64,000 bases of DNA from Streptomyces lydicus. GTDB lineage: Bacteria > Actinomycetota > Actinomycetes > Streptomycetales > Streptomycetaceae. A program made the translations under genes and the position numbers. A model generated the notes under the pieces. That model did not search any database. It had not been told where the DNA came from and was given only the letters and a program-made list of their open reading frames with translations. Position 1 is the first letter of the stretch. Every line of letters begins with the position of its first letter. Positions 51,660-60,015 of this stretch are shown one piece after another. The stretch spans positions 2,108,001 through 2,172,000 of the forward strand of contig NZ_RDTE01000003.1 in NCBI RefSeq assembly GCF_004125265.1. The letters run 5' to 3'.

Positions 51660-51815
51660 ACCGTCGGAGGCGCATTGATGCACCGGTCGGTCGATGCACT
51701 GCGGGTCGTTGGTTATTGCACTGGCGGGTTGTTGCACCAGCCGATTGTTGCGTCGGCGGCTTGATTCACCGGCCGGTTGTTGCGCCGGCTGGTTGTTGCG
51801 TCGGCCGGGGCAAGC
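51660..51815. repeat. Degenerate repeats of GGTTGTTGCgCCGGC type
   Basis: Five to six imperfect copies of about 20 bp (for example GGCCGGTTGTTGCGCCGGCT and GGCTGGTTGTTGCGTCGGC) upstream of the LLM gene. Short inverted parts (GCCGGC) could form hairpins. The rest of 51629-52057 is GC-rich non-coding sequence. Confidence 0.55.
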
Positions 51816-52057
51816 GGCTCAAGTGGGCCCATCCCTGGCCGGCACCGACGAGGGCGACGAGGAAGAGGTCCGGCGACGGGGAAGGCTGTGGGCGGCCGGA
51901 ACGATGTGGGCGATACGGATGCCACGCGGAAGGGGCGGCGGGGCGTCGGGGCGGTCCCGGCTCACCAGGTCGGCGCGGGGGCAAACGGCGACCGGCAGCG
52001 GAAGGAGAAGGGGGAACGGGAAGGGGAATGGCAGCGGGCAGCGGTCTTCTTCTTGCT

Positions 52058-52513
52058 TCAGGCAGGATTCCGGTCGCGCACCTCCAGCCTCTCCAGTATC
52101 CCGGCCACACGGTCTCTCGCTTCGTCGACCGTGTCCATCGCCTCGACGCACGTCCAGTACATCCCCTCCTCGTCAGCGAGCAGCACCACGCTCACCAGCG
52201 CTTCGCACACTTCCCGCAACAGTCGGCACAGGCCGGTCAGCGCCTCCCTGACGTCCCGCACCTCGGACAGCTGAGCCGCCCGCAGCCCACCGGTGGCCGA
52301 TACCGGGCACAGCAGTCCCCCGCTGAACCGCCCGCCCGCGTCGCCCAGCCCTCGGGCTCTGGACCGCACTTCGTACGGCCCGAATATCGCGAGATGGCTG
52401 CCGATCGCCTCCGCCAAGGCCTGCGCCTGCCACGCCTCGACGATCACTCCCTGCACCGTGTTCGCCTCGGCCAGACCGCGCCGGCTTGCCGCGATGATCC
52501 GCACCGCGTCCAT
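52058..52513 (-). CDS. Conserved actinobacterial protein of unknown function (DUF6099-like)
   Basis: 151 aa from ATG at 52513, chosen because GGAGGG is five bases upstream; an ATG 33 bases earlier lacks such a site. The protein is mostly helical, with MDAVRIIAASRRGLAEA at the start and VIVEAWQAQALAEAIGSHLA next. The DUF name is from memory and uncertain. It is soluble with no catalytic motifs. Confidence 0.65.
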   Translation of the reverse strand: MDAVRIIAASRRGLAEANTVQGVIVEAWQAQALAEAIGSHLAIFGPYEVRSRARGLGDAGGRFSGGLLCPVSATGGLRAAQLSEVRDVREALTGLCRLLREVCEALVSVVLLADEEGMYWTCVEAMDTVDEARDRVAGILERLEVRDRNPA

Positions 52514-53042
52514 CCGCTCCCTCCTCTCCTCATCATTCGCGTGCACCTTGCACTCTTTCCACTACCCAGAGTGAGGGTGAACACCCAAAAAAGCCAGGGG
52601 AATTCGCAAATCTGTGGACAAGCAAGGCGATGTGGAAAGATCCATGACTCCATAGAGTGATAAAGGGTGGCCGCGTCCCCACTCTCTCCCCGCGCGCCTC
52701 AACACCCCCACCCTCCACACGCCCTGCGCAAGTCTCGCGAAACATCCGAAGAGGGGCACCGCAGGAATCGTCAGCGACGGAAGGAAGCGGTGGGAGAAGC
52801 GGTGCCGGCCGGACTCCCGGCCCACGACCGTGCCGCCGAAACCACAACCGGCACCAGGGCCAGGACCGGGATCAGGACCAGGACCGGCCCGAGGCCGCCA
52901 CCGCCCCGGCCCCGTCACCGGCCCCGGATGAAGCCAGGAACGCCGGTGGGCGGGAACCGACGCCCCGCCCCGCCGGTCCCCGCCCGCCCCTGGCTGCCCG
53001 CCCCTCCCCGCTCAGCCGACCCTCCCCTCCCCGCTCAGTCCG
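52514..53042. other. Intergenic region, no gene seen
   Basis: About 530 bases. The left 150 bases (52550-52700) are comparatively AT-rich and probably carry the promoter for the 151-aa gene. The right part is proline/glycine-codon-like GC-rich sequence with many CCGG repeats and no supported gene. Confidence 0.5.
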
Positions 53043-53402
53043 CTATTCCTCCCCCTCCCGCGGGCGATCGGGCCGCGCCGAACGGACCGCCGGGAACCGC
53101 GACTCATTGCGCTCGATCTTCGCGGCGAGCGCCGCCGCCGCATCGACCCCCAGCGCCTCGCAGAACTGCAGCAGATACGCCAGGACGTCCGCGACCTCGT
53201 CCTCGACCCGGCCGGCCTTCCGCGGATCCGACATCACCTCCGCCGATTCCTCCGGTGTCAACCACTGGAAGATCTCGACGAGTTCAGCAGCCTCGACGCT
53301 CAGCGCCGCGGCCAGGTTCTTGGGCGTGTGGTACTGCTGCCAGTCCCGAGCGGCCGCGAACTCGGCCAGCCGTCGCTGCAGCGCATGAAGATCCTCACTC
53401 AT
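53043..53402 (-). CDS. MazG-like nucleotide pyrophosphohydrolase
   Basis: 119 aa, ATG at 53402 inside the stop of the upstream ATPase (ATGA). All-alpha NTP pyrophosphatase of the RS21-C6/dCTPase type: SVEAAELVEIFQWL and DEVADVLAYLLQFC give the ExxE and ExxD metal-binding motifs. It hydrolyses a (d)NTP to monophosphate and pyrophosphate, a house-cleaning role. Tight coupling to an AAA-type ATPase gene is noteworthy. Confidence 0.88.
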   Translation of the reverse strand: MSEDLHALQRRLAEFAAARDWQQYHTPKNLAAALSVEAAELVEIFQWLTPEESAEVMSDPRKAGRVEDEVADVLAYLLQFCEALGVDAAAALAAKIERNESRFPAVRSARPDRPREGEE

Positions 53403-54886
53403 GCCTCCAGGTGTAGCACCTGCACGCCGGGCAGCCCGTCGGCGACCGAGGGATCCCGCACCGTCCCCAGCAACCGCACATGTCCGCGCTCGGTCATCCG
53501 CACCGCCAGCGACACCAGTTCACGGGCCTGCCTGCGGTCCATACAGCGATCCATCCCGTCCGCCATGACCGTCATCTGCTGATGGGCCGACGGGACCTCT
53601 CCGACCGGATCCATGGCCAGGACGTCCGGCCCGGTGAGCAGCACCAGTGCCAGCGCGAGAAACCGCAGCTCACCATCGCCGAGCTGCTCGACGGGCAGTT
53701 CCCCCAGTTCGCCCCGGTCCAGTACGGCCCGCACACCCGCCGCATCTTCCGGCCCCTGTGCGCCGTGCGGCCCCGTGGAGCCACCGCGCCCCACCGCCGC
53801 AGGAGCACCGGCGGCCCCGTCGCCCGTCCCGCCCGGCTGCCACGGCACCGCACGCAGCCCCTCGACGGGACCGGCACACGCCCCCCGCACCGCCGCGACC
53901 AGCACCGCATGCCGCCGCGCACACTCCCGGCTCGTACGCTGCAACACCGTGGGCAGGTTGTCGCAGGACGACCGCAGCCGCCCCTCGTCCTGCGGCTCCC
54001 CCACCTCACGGCCCCAGCCCGCCTCGCCACCGCTCGTCTTCCGTGCCCGCGCACCCCAGGCCCCCGCAGTTCCTGCCGCAGCGCCCGCCCCGCCGGACCC
54101 TCTCGCCCTCCCCGGCGCAGCCACCGCTTTCCCGCGCCCGGCGCCCGCGCCGCCCCCGCGCGCCCCGGCAGTACGTCCCGCACGCCCGGCACCAGGCCCC
54201 CCGCCGTCCGTCCCCCGTCCGTCACCCTCACCGGCCACACCCGTACCGCCCGTCCCCGCTCCTCTCATGACCTCAGGCCGCGGGTCGCACACGAACGCCG
54301 ACCGCAGGGCGACCACGACCTGCTCCGCCGCGGCCAGCACCAGCCGCTGCCCCGCCGTTTTGCCCGCGACGCGCAGCGGCAGCAGGGAGGTGCCCAGCCG
54401 GTCGTCGGGCAGCGGCGCGCGGGTCACGGGAGTCGCACCCGCCGTGTGCCAGGCAGCCTGGACGGCCGGCCGGGTGGGGTCGGTGAGCGCGGTGGTCAGC
54501 AATGTCTCGCCACCGCCGGTCAACCGCTCGCCGACGATCCGCAGGTCGGGCTCGGCCTGGACGGCGAGATCGAGGCTGACGGGGCCGGCCGGGCCGTCGA
54601 CCGTGCAGCCGATACGGAAACCGCGCCGTCCCTGTTCGTCGGGGTGCGCCCCGGCCGGCACACAGGCCGCAGGATCGCCCGCCACTTCCCTCACCGCCCG
54701 TGCGAGCGACTCCCCGCTGCCGAGCCGGGCGAGGATTTCGTACGCCTGCAGCGCACTGGACTTGCCGCTGCCGCTCCCACCGCTCAACAGGGTCAGCGGG
54801 GAGAGCGGCAGGGTGACACCGCGATGGGACTTGAAGGCGGACAGCCGTAACTCCGTGACCGCCGGCCGCACACTGTCGGAATTCAT
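53399..54886 (-). CDS. ABC/SMC-like AAA ATPase
   Basis: 495 aa, ATG at 54886. LRLSAFKSHRGVTLPLSPLTLLSGGSGSGKSSALQAYEILARL is seen in parts: the N-terminal strand and the Walker A loop GGSGSGKSS. QLGDGELRFLALAL is the ABC signature, followed by VLAMDPVGE (Walker B). Between them is a glycine/alanine-rich low-complexity stretch of about 90 residues (215-305). This is the AAA_15/AAA_21-like layout of RecF/Old-type ATPases. Codon 13 is TTA (54850-54848), so expression probably depends on bldA. It is coupled to the MazG-like gene by ATGA. Confidence 0.82.
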   Translation of the reverse strand: MNSDSVRPAVTELRLSAFKSHRGVTLPLSPLTLLSGGSGSGKSSALQAYEILARLGSGESLARAVREVAGDPAACVPAGAHPDEQGRRGFRIGCTVDGPAGPVSLDLAVQAEPDLRIVGERLTGGGETLLTTALTDPTRPAVQAAWHTAGATPVTRAPLPDDRLGTSLLPLRVAGKTAGQRLVLAAAEQVVVALRSAFVCDPRPEVMRGAGTGGTGVAGEGDGRGTDGGGPGAGRAGRTAGARGGGAGAGRGKAVAAPGRARGSGGAGAAAGTAGAWGARARKTSGGEAGWGREVGEPQDEGRLRSSCDNLPTVLQRTSRECARRHAVLVAAVRGACAGPVEGLRAVPWQPGGTGDGAAGAPAAVGRGGSTGPHGAQGPEDAAGVRAVLDRGELGELPVEQLGDGELRFLALALVLLTGPDVLAMDPVGEVPSAHQQMTVMADGMDRCMDRRQARELVSLAVRMTERGHVRLLGTVRDPSVADGLPGVQVLHLEA

Positions 54887-54940
54887 GAAGGGACGCTATG
54901 CAGCGCCCGGACGGAGAACCGTTACGCCCAACAGCTCTTC

Positions 54941-55330
54941 CTACGAACGGGGGACACCGCCCGCCACCTCTTCCGCGACCTCGGTGCCGGTCGGCGCCAA
55001 CAGGAAGACATTGGTGTCCACGCGGTGCATCCCGCTGCCGAGCCCGAAGACGACTCCGCTGGAGAAGTCCAGGATGCGCTTGGCGACATCGGCGTCGGCG
55101 CTGCTGAGGTCCAGCAGGACCGGGAGCTGCGCCATCAGGTACTCGGCTACCTCACGGGCGTCCGCGAAGGTCTGGACGCGAATGACGATGAACCGCCGCG
55201 CCTCCTCGGCCGGCTCCTCCTCAGGGAGGGCACGGTGGTCGGGCCAGGAAGGCCATTCACTGCTGCCACGGAGCGGGACGACCTCGGCCAGCCCTTCCCA
55301 CTGCTCGTCGGTGGCATCGGGGCCGTTCAC
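54941..55330 (-). CDS. SepF-like cell division protein (paralogue)
   Basis: 129 aa from GTG at 55330 with GAGGTG six bases upstream. The C-terminal 85 residues are the SepF fold: FIVIRVQTFADAREVAEYL, LLDLSSADADVAKRILDFSSG and VFGLGSGMHRV. SepF anchors FtsZ to the membrane. This short form lacks a clear N-terminal amphipathic helix and is not in the division cluster, so it resembles the SflA/SflB-type extra copies of Streptomyces that modulate septation. Confidence 0.88.
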   Translation of the reverse strand: MNGPDATDEQWEGLAEVVPLRGSSEWPSWPDHRALPEEEPAEEARRFIVIRVQTFADAREVAEYLMAQLPVLLDLSSADADVAKRILDFSSGVVFGLGSGMHRVDTNVFLLAPTGTEVAEEVAGGVPRS

Positions 55331-55549
55331 CGAATCACCTCGCCCGGGAGAGTGTTGGCTGTCTGCGGTATCTGCATCGCACAATTCTAGGGATAAACAC
55401 ACAAACCTCGGCGGACGTGACACACGCCGCGGCACGCCCCGCCCCATCCTGCACCATGCCCGATGACCTGTTCCGACATCCGCGACAGATATCCTCCGTC
55501 GAGATTCTGTGTGCCCTTTCATCCCCGTGTGACGGAGGTTGGTGCTGTC
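55331..55549. promoter_or_regulatory. Divergent promoter region of sepF-like and corA genes
   Basis: Contains an AT-rich patch (ACAATTCTAGGGATAAAC, near 55380-55397), the likely promoter area for one or both genes. I see no clear -35/-10 pair. Confidence 0.35.
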
Positions 55550-56710
55550 GTGGGGTCCGAGCCTCCCGGTCGTCGGCCGCGTGGCCTGCGCGGCCTGCGC
55601 AAGCCCGCCAAAAAGCGCCCCGCCGAGCCCTCGCCCGCCCCGGCCGCGGACGATTCCGGCACAGCGACGGGACCCCCCGCCGAAGCCGGCGGCAGCATCA
55701 TCAACGCCGTCCTCTACCGTGACGGCCGCCGGGTCAGCACCCATGACACGCTCGCCGAGGCCTTCCGGCAGCAGCGCGCGGCCTCCGGCACTCTCGCCTG
55801 GATCGGGCTGCACCGTCCCAGTCACGACGAACTCCTCGCCCTGGCCGCGGAGTTCGACCTCCATCCCCTCGCCGTCGAGGACGCCCTGGAGGCCCACCAG
55901 CGCCCCAAGCTGGAACGCTACGGCGGCACTCTCTTCGTCGTCCTGCGCGCCGCCCGCTACCTCGACGACCCGGAGGAGGTCGACTTCGGCGAGCTGCATG
56001 TCTTCGTCGGCCGCGACTTCGTGCTCACCGTGCGGCACGGCGGCGCCCCCGACCTCTCGGCCGTACGCGCACGCATGGAGGACACCCCCGAACTCCTCAA
56101 GCGCGGCCCCGAAGCCGTCCTCTACGCCATCCTCGATGCCGTCGTCGACGGCTACGAGCCGGTCGTCGCCGGCGTCCAGAACGACATCGACGAGATCGAG
56201 ACCGAGGTCTTCGGCGGCGACCCCCGGGTCTCCCGGCGTATCTACGAACTCTCCCGTGAGGTGGTCGAGTTCCAGCGCGCCACCCGCCCGCTCAACGGCA
56301 TGCTGGAGGGCCTGACCGCGGGTTTCGAGAAGTACGCCATCGACGAGGAGCTGCGCCGCTATCTGCGCGACGTGGCCGACCACGCACTGCACACCACGGA
56401 CCGCGTGGACGGCTTCCGGCAGGCCCTGCAGGACATCCTCGCCGTCAACGCGACCCTGGTGAACCAGCAGCAGAACGCCGAAATGCGGGCCCTGGCAGAG
56501 GCCGGCTTCGAGCAGAACGAGGAAATTAAAAAGATCTCCTCCTGGGCGGCCATCCTCTTCGCCCCCACCCTGGTGGGGACCATCTACGGAATGAACTTCG
56601 CCCGCATGCCGGAGTTGCACTGGGCATTCGGATACCCCTTCGCCATCGTCCTCATGGCGATCGTGTGCACCAGTCTGTACTTCGTCTTCAAGCGGCGGGA
56701 CTGGCTCTGA
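55550..56710 (+). CDS. corA: CorA-type magnesium/divalent cation transporter
   Basis: 386 aa from GTG at 55550 (GGAGG eleven bases upstream; in-frame GTG at 55529 is an alternative). A proline/alanine-rich N-terminus, a cytoplasmic alpha/beta domain (LAVEDALEAHQRPKLERYG), a long helix, and at the C-terminus two membrane segments with the family signature YGMNF between them and a basic RRDWL end. It moves Mg2+ or similar ions into the cell as a pentamer. Confidence 0.93.
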   Translation: MGSEPPGRRPRGLRGLRKPAKKRPAEPSPAPAADDSGTATGPPAEAGGSIINAVLYRDGRRVSTHDTLAEAFRQQRAASGTLAWIGLHRPSHDELLALAAEFDLHPLAVEDALEAHQRPKLERYGGTLFVVLRAARYLDDPEEVDFGELHVFVGRDFVLTVRHGGAPDLSAVRARMEDTPELLKRGPEAVLYAILDAVVDGYEPVVAGVQNDIDEIETEVFGGDPRVSRRIYELSREVVEFQRATRPLNGMLEGLTAGFEKYAIDEELRRYLRDVADHALHTTDRVDGFRQALQDILAVNATLVNQQQNAEMRALAEAGFEQNEEIKKISSWAAILFAPTLVGTIYGMNFARMPELHWAFGYPFAIVLMAIVCTSLYFVFKRRDWL

Positions 56711-56730
56711 GCAATCGTGGGGGACTACCG

Positions 56731-56755
56731 AAGACCCCGCCTGGTGGGGTTTCTT
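56731..56755 (+). terminator. Terminator hairpin after corA
   Basis: AAGACCCC and GGGGTTTCTT pair around a short loop, 20 bases after the corA stop, with a T-rich downstream arm. A good factor-independent terminator. Confidence 0.65.
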
Positions 56756-56781
56756 CGTTGGGCCCCGCCGGAGATCACTCC

Positions 56782-56807
56782 GGCCGAACCGGTGCACCGG
56801 TTCGGCC
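56782..56807. repeat. Perfect 26-bp palindrome
   Basis: GGCCGAACCGGTG followed immediately by its exact reverse complement, no spacer. It lies 26 bases beyond the corA terminator. It may be a second terminator, a protein-binding site or a cruciform. The next stretch, to 57184, holds no supported gene. Confidence 0.85.
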
Positions 56808-57184
56808 TACCCGCACGAAGAAGTGCTACTCGCTGGGATCTTGTAGCTGGCCGCAAGATTCTGGTCGAAGACCAAGACCAGAGCATCAGGCAGGTACGTG
56901 AATCCGACCCCTTCAGCATCGCCCGGCGCAATTACCAGACTTTGACTCGTTGGAGAAGTCAAAGTCTCCCTGCGGCACTACGTAGCGAACCGTTCTCCGG
57001 CCTCTCCCGCGACAGCGCCCTGAGGGCAGCAAGACCGGTGCCACCATGCGCCCGAGCAGCCCACGACTGAATGACCAACATGCCCAATACCGCCCAAAGT
57101 GCTGGAACTGACGATCTCGGCTGCCGATCCGGGTGTGACGGCCGGGTACGAACGACACACACCGCGATCATCGCGAAGCTGCGA

Positions 57185-57511
57185 TCACCCATATCTCCTG
57201 TACAGATCCCTGTCCCGCCAGGAGTCATGGAAAGCTTCGAGCATGGCTTCGTAGTGCCGACGGTTACTGACATCTCCCGTCGGGTGCGCGAGCCGTCGCT
57301 CGATCTCTGCTTTGACGGCAGGCCACCGGAGTTCGTGCATCACGAACGAGACCAGTTCGACAACTCCCTCTGCCGGAGCGTCCAACAACGACACGAGTTC
57401 CGCCTCAAGCCGGTCTCTCAGGTCGAGGTTGCCTCGTAGAATCAGGCGGGCGTGATCCAGTTCTGGCTCCAACTCCTCGACACCGTACGAGGATTCTGCG
57501 ATGCGGAGCAC
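57185..57511 (-). CDS. Small helical protein, possible immunity protein
   Basis: 108 aa, GTG at 57511, weak ribosome binding site. Rich in acidic and aromatic residues (ELVSFVMHELRWPAVKAEIERRL, seen as ELVSFVMHELRWP and KAEIERRL; DVSNRRHYEAMLEAF). It begins 33 bases downstream of the stop of a toxin-like C-terminal remnant on the same strand, the usual place for an immunity gene. GC is lower than average. I do not recognise a named family. Confidence 0.6.
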   Translation of the reverse strand: MLRIAESSYGVEELEPELDHARLILRGNLDLRDRLEAELVSLLDAPAEGVVELVSFVMHELRWPAVKAEIERRLAHPTGDVSNRRHYEAMLEAFHDSWRDRDLYRRYG

Positions 57512-57544
57512 CTCGTGGACGCACCGACGGAACCCTCGACAGCA

Positions 57545-57724
57545 TCAGAGGCATCCCCATGCGGCATTGCATTTTCCATCGGCTTTCCTTCCGTTTCTGT
57601 TGAATGCGTCGACCGCTGCCTTCTCGGCGTGCGGCCCATACGGACGGCAATGGCCGGACTTGTTATCGAGGAAGACAACCTCGCCTCCCTTGGTCTTGAA
57701 ATCGCCAGCAGCAAGCACCTCGAC
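57545..57724 (-). pseudogene. C-terminal remnant of a polymorphic-toxin-like protein
   Basis: The minus-strand frame up to TGA at 57545 reads AAGDFKTKGGEVVFLDNKSG, then RPYGPHAEKAAVDAFNRNG and a short cysteine-bearing tail. This resembles the end of secreted RHS/WXG-type toxin domains that I recall with the pattern GHYxPYGxxAxxAAxxAF. A TGA at 57727 closes the frame upstream, and no N-terminal delivery domain is present. An orphaned tip beside a possible immunity gene. Confidence 0.6.
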
Positions 57725-57923
57725 TCACCGCCGCCAGCGGCGAAGTGTGCTGCCTGTTCGCCGACGACGCCGACGACGACGCCGACCCGATCACACGGAA
57801 TCACCACCTCGGATGCACCATGTCCCTTGACCACACGTGTTGCTCCGCGAGCCGGAGCAGTCAGCTCCTCGCCTGTCCGCGCGGCGGCGGGAAAGGCAGC
57901 CCGGGACAGATGCGGATTCCTGT

Positions 57924-58193
57924 ATGAGCCCCCGCTACGTCGGACGCCACAGCGGCGGGCGTCCTCCTCGCGACGCAAACACGCCCAAGGTATCCCCGCC
58001 CCACCCTCCAGGGCTTGCCGCCAGGACCGTTGACCGCCGTACGGTCAAGAAGATCGCCCTGTGGGTGGCGCTTGCCGTCGGCCTCGCGCTCTCCCTGGCA
58101 GTCCTCATCGGGCTGGTGCAGGGCTTTCACGCGATGGACCACCCACCCGGTGGCTGGTGCCAGGACAACTCGGCGACCTGCGTGCACCGCTGA
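57924..58193 (+). CDS. Small single-pass membrane protein, hypothetical
   Basis: 89 aa from ATG at 57924. A basic, proline-rich N-terminus (about 40 residues) is followed by one strong membrane helix (KKIALWVALAVGLALSLAVL) and a short outside tail with two cysteines (WCQDNSATCVHR). No good ribosome binding site. Plausible but unproven as a gene. Confidence 0.45.
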   Translation: MSPRYVGRHSGGRPPRDANTPKVSPPHPPGLAARTVDRRTVKKIALWVALAVGLALSLAVLIGLVQGFHAMDHPPGGWCQDNSATCVHR

Positions 58194-58435
58194 CAGCCCT
58201 GGGCAGGGAACCTCTCAGCGGCCGAGCACCTGAGGAACCCAGCGCCCGAGCGCCAGTGGAACCGGGCCTCGCTCCAGCCTCGCGTGGGTCTCGCCAGGTG
58301 TGTTCGGGCTTGGTCACGTCCATGGCCTGCGGCTTCCGAGGGCCGACGTTCGGCACGGTCACCCGCACGCGGACCAGGGACGCGAGGGTTGCCGTCGGCA
58401 TCGGCCGGAAGGACGCGAAAGGCGGGTGATAGATT

Positions 58436-58458
58436 CTCAACAAGCGTTTATTTTTGAG
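58436..58458. promoter_or_regulatory. CTCAA-N13-TTGAG inverted repeat upstream of glycosyltransferase
   Basis: An AT-rich 23-bp interval, 71 bases before the glycosyltransferase start, in otherwise GC-rich sequence. It could be the promoter/operator of that gene and a target of the TetR regulator encoded after it. The rest of 58194-58528 shows no gene. Confidence 0.4.
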
Positions 58459-58528
58459 CAGTCGGCCGTGAAACCCGCGGCGAGGCCCACCCCGTGGCGC
58501 CTGCACCGCTTCGTGGAGAGCGAGCATC

Positions 58529-59716
58529 ATGCGCATCCTCATCACCGCACACGCGATCTACTCGCACCTCGCGCCCCTGGTACTGCCGGTGGCGGAGAGA
58601 GCCCAGGAGGCAGGCCACGAGGTGGCCGTCGCCACGGGGGCCGATGTCATCGAACACATAGAAAAGCGCGGGCTCACCGCGTTGACGCTGCCCCATATGG
58701 CGTCGATGGGGGAGGCGCTACAGAACGGCACCATCCAGCCCCCGCCGGGCATGGAGAACGTCGGCTCCGTGACCGTTGAGCTGGTGCCGGAATTCTTCGC
58801 CGCGACCTTCGTCGGGCACCTCTCCGCGGCCAGCGTCCCCGACCTCCTCGACGTGGCCAAGAGCTGGCAGCCGGACCTGATCCTCCACGAGTCGACCGAG
58901 TACGGTGGCTATCTGGCGGCGGAAATCCTCGGCATCCCACACGGCGCTCTGGATATCGGGCCGATGGCGCCCTACGCCCACCCCGCCGTGACGGAGGAGC
59001 TCAACAGGCAGCGGGAGAAATTCGGCCTGGCGCCGGTCACCGACCCCTGCCACCCGTTCCGCGCCTTCCGTGCCGGAGTCGTTCCGGAGGACTTCTACCC
59101 CACGGACAGCCGGCTGCCCAGCGCCCGCTACTACCAGGTCCCCGCCGGGGCGGCACAGGGTGCTCTCGATCCGGAGATCGCCCGACTCGACACGGACCGG
59201 CCGCTCGTCCTCGCCACCCTAGGCTCGAACGCTTCCCGGCTTCCCGGCGGCGCCCACGCCCTGCTGGAGACCATCATCGAGGCCCTTGGAGAGCTGCCGG
59301 TCACCGGCGTCGTGGCCCTGGGGGCCAACCGCGACCCGCGGCAGTGGGACGGACCACGCCGCAACAACGTCCATCTGACGTCGTTCGTCCAGCAGGAACT
59401 GCTGCTCCGGTCCAGCGATCTGTTCCTCACGCATGCGGGCTTCAACGGCACCCGGGAGGCGCTGGCCGCCGGAGTCCCCATGGTGGCCGTACCGCTGTTC
59501 GCGGAACAGTCCCACAACGCCTCCCGGCTCGAGCAGTTGGGCGTCGGGACCCGGATGAATGTCCAGGACGTGACACGCGATGCGCTGGCCGCGGCGCTGC
59601 GCAACGTTCTCGATGACCGCTCCTACCGGTCCCGCGCCCAGGGACTCCAGCGCCGGTCCCACGCTCTGCCGGACCTCGGCCAGCTGGTGGCGGATGCGGC
59701 GGCGCTGGCCGCCTGA
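58529..59716 (+). CDS. Macrolide-type UDP-glycosyltransferase (GT1)
   Basis: 395 aa GT-B fold, ATG at 58529. N-terminal acceptor domain (ITAHAIYSHLAPLVLPVAE with the catalytic-type histidine). C-terminal donor domain with VLATLGSNA, the signature HAGFNGTREALAAGVPMVAVPLFAEQ (as HAGFNGTREAL and PMVAVPLFAEQ) and an N/Q sugar-contact region. Similar to OleD/Mgt enzymes, which attach glucose to macrolides or other small molecules, often for self-resistance or detoxification. A TetR gene follows on the same strand. Acceptor unknown. Confidence 0.88.
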   Translation: MRILITAHAIYSHLAPLVLPVAERAQEAGHEVAVATGADVIEHIEKRGLTALTLPHMASMGEALQNGTIQPPPGMENVGSVTVELVPEFFAATFVGHLSAASVPDLLDVAKSWQPDLILHESTEYGGYLAAEILGIPHGALDIGPMAPYAHPAVTEELNRQREKFGLAPVTDPCHPFRAFRAGVVPEDFYPTDSRLPSARYYQVPAGAAQGALDPEIARLDTDRPLVLATLGSNASRLPGGAHALLETIIEALGELPVTGVVALGANRDPRQWDGPRRNNVHLTSFVQQELLLRSSDLFLTHAGFNGTREALAAGVPMVAVPLFAEQSHNASRLEQLGVGTRMNVQDVTRDALAAALRNVLDDRSYRSRAQGLQRRSHALPDLGQLVADAAALAA

Positions 59717-59778
59717 ACCGGACGGGTCTCGTCCGTACACCACCACGGTGACGGTTCTGCCGGACCGTTCCCGTCCCG

Positions 59779-59813
59779 CTCCGGCCGCTGGGAAGTGACA
59801 CCAGCGGCCGGAG
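59779..59813 (+). terminator. Terminator hairpin after glycosyltransferase
   Basis: CTCCGGCCGCTGG and CCAGCGGCCGGAG form a perfect 13-bp stem with a 9-base loop, 60 bases after the stop codon. No T-run follows, as usual for Streptomyces. Confidence 0.7.
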
Positions 59814-59873
59814 CTGGCGGGCGGTGAGGGGCCGGCTCCCGGCCTGCGCCGGCGTCGGCCACTCCCCCGCGGA

Positions 59874-59955
59874 ACCTCGCGGTCCGCCATTCCCGCGACG
59901 AAGCTTTCCGATCGGCCGTTCCTCTGCGAGGCTTCCCGATCCGCCGTTTCCAAGG
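59874..59955. repeat. Three degenerate ~28-bp direct repeats upstream of tetR
   Basis: Units share the pattern TCCGATCGGCCGTTCC-n-GCGA(G/C)G (CGGTCCGCCATTCC, CCGATCGGCCGTTCC, CCCGATCCGCCGTTTCC). They fill the gap before the TetR gene and could be operator repeats or decayed coding sequence. Confidence 0.5.
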
Positions 59956-60015
59956 CCCCGGCGCTGTCCGGAGGTACTTGTACCATCGGGACCGGCACCG
60001 GAAAGGGGACCGACT

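Noticed and set aside
57442..58033. Overlapping frames on both strands across the toxin remnant region.
   Set aside because: They lack codon bias and starts; the frames retained there (57185-57511, 57545-57724, 57924-58193) are the only ones with supporting features.
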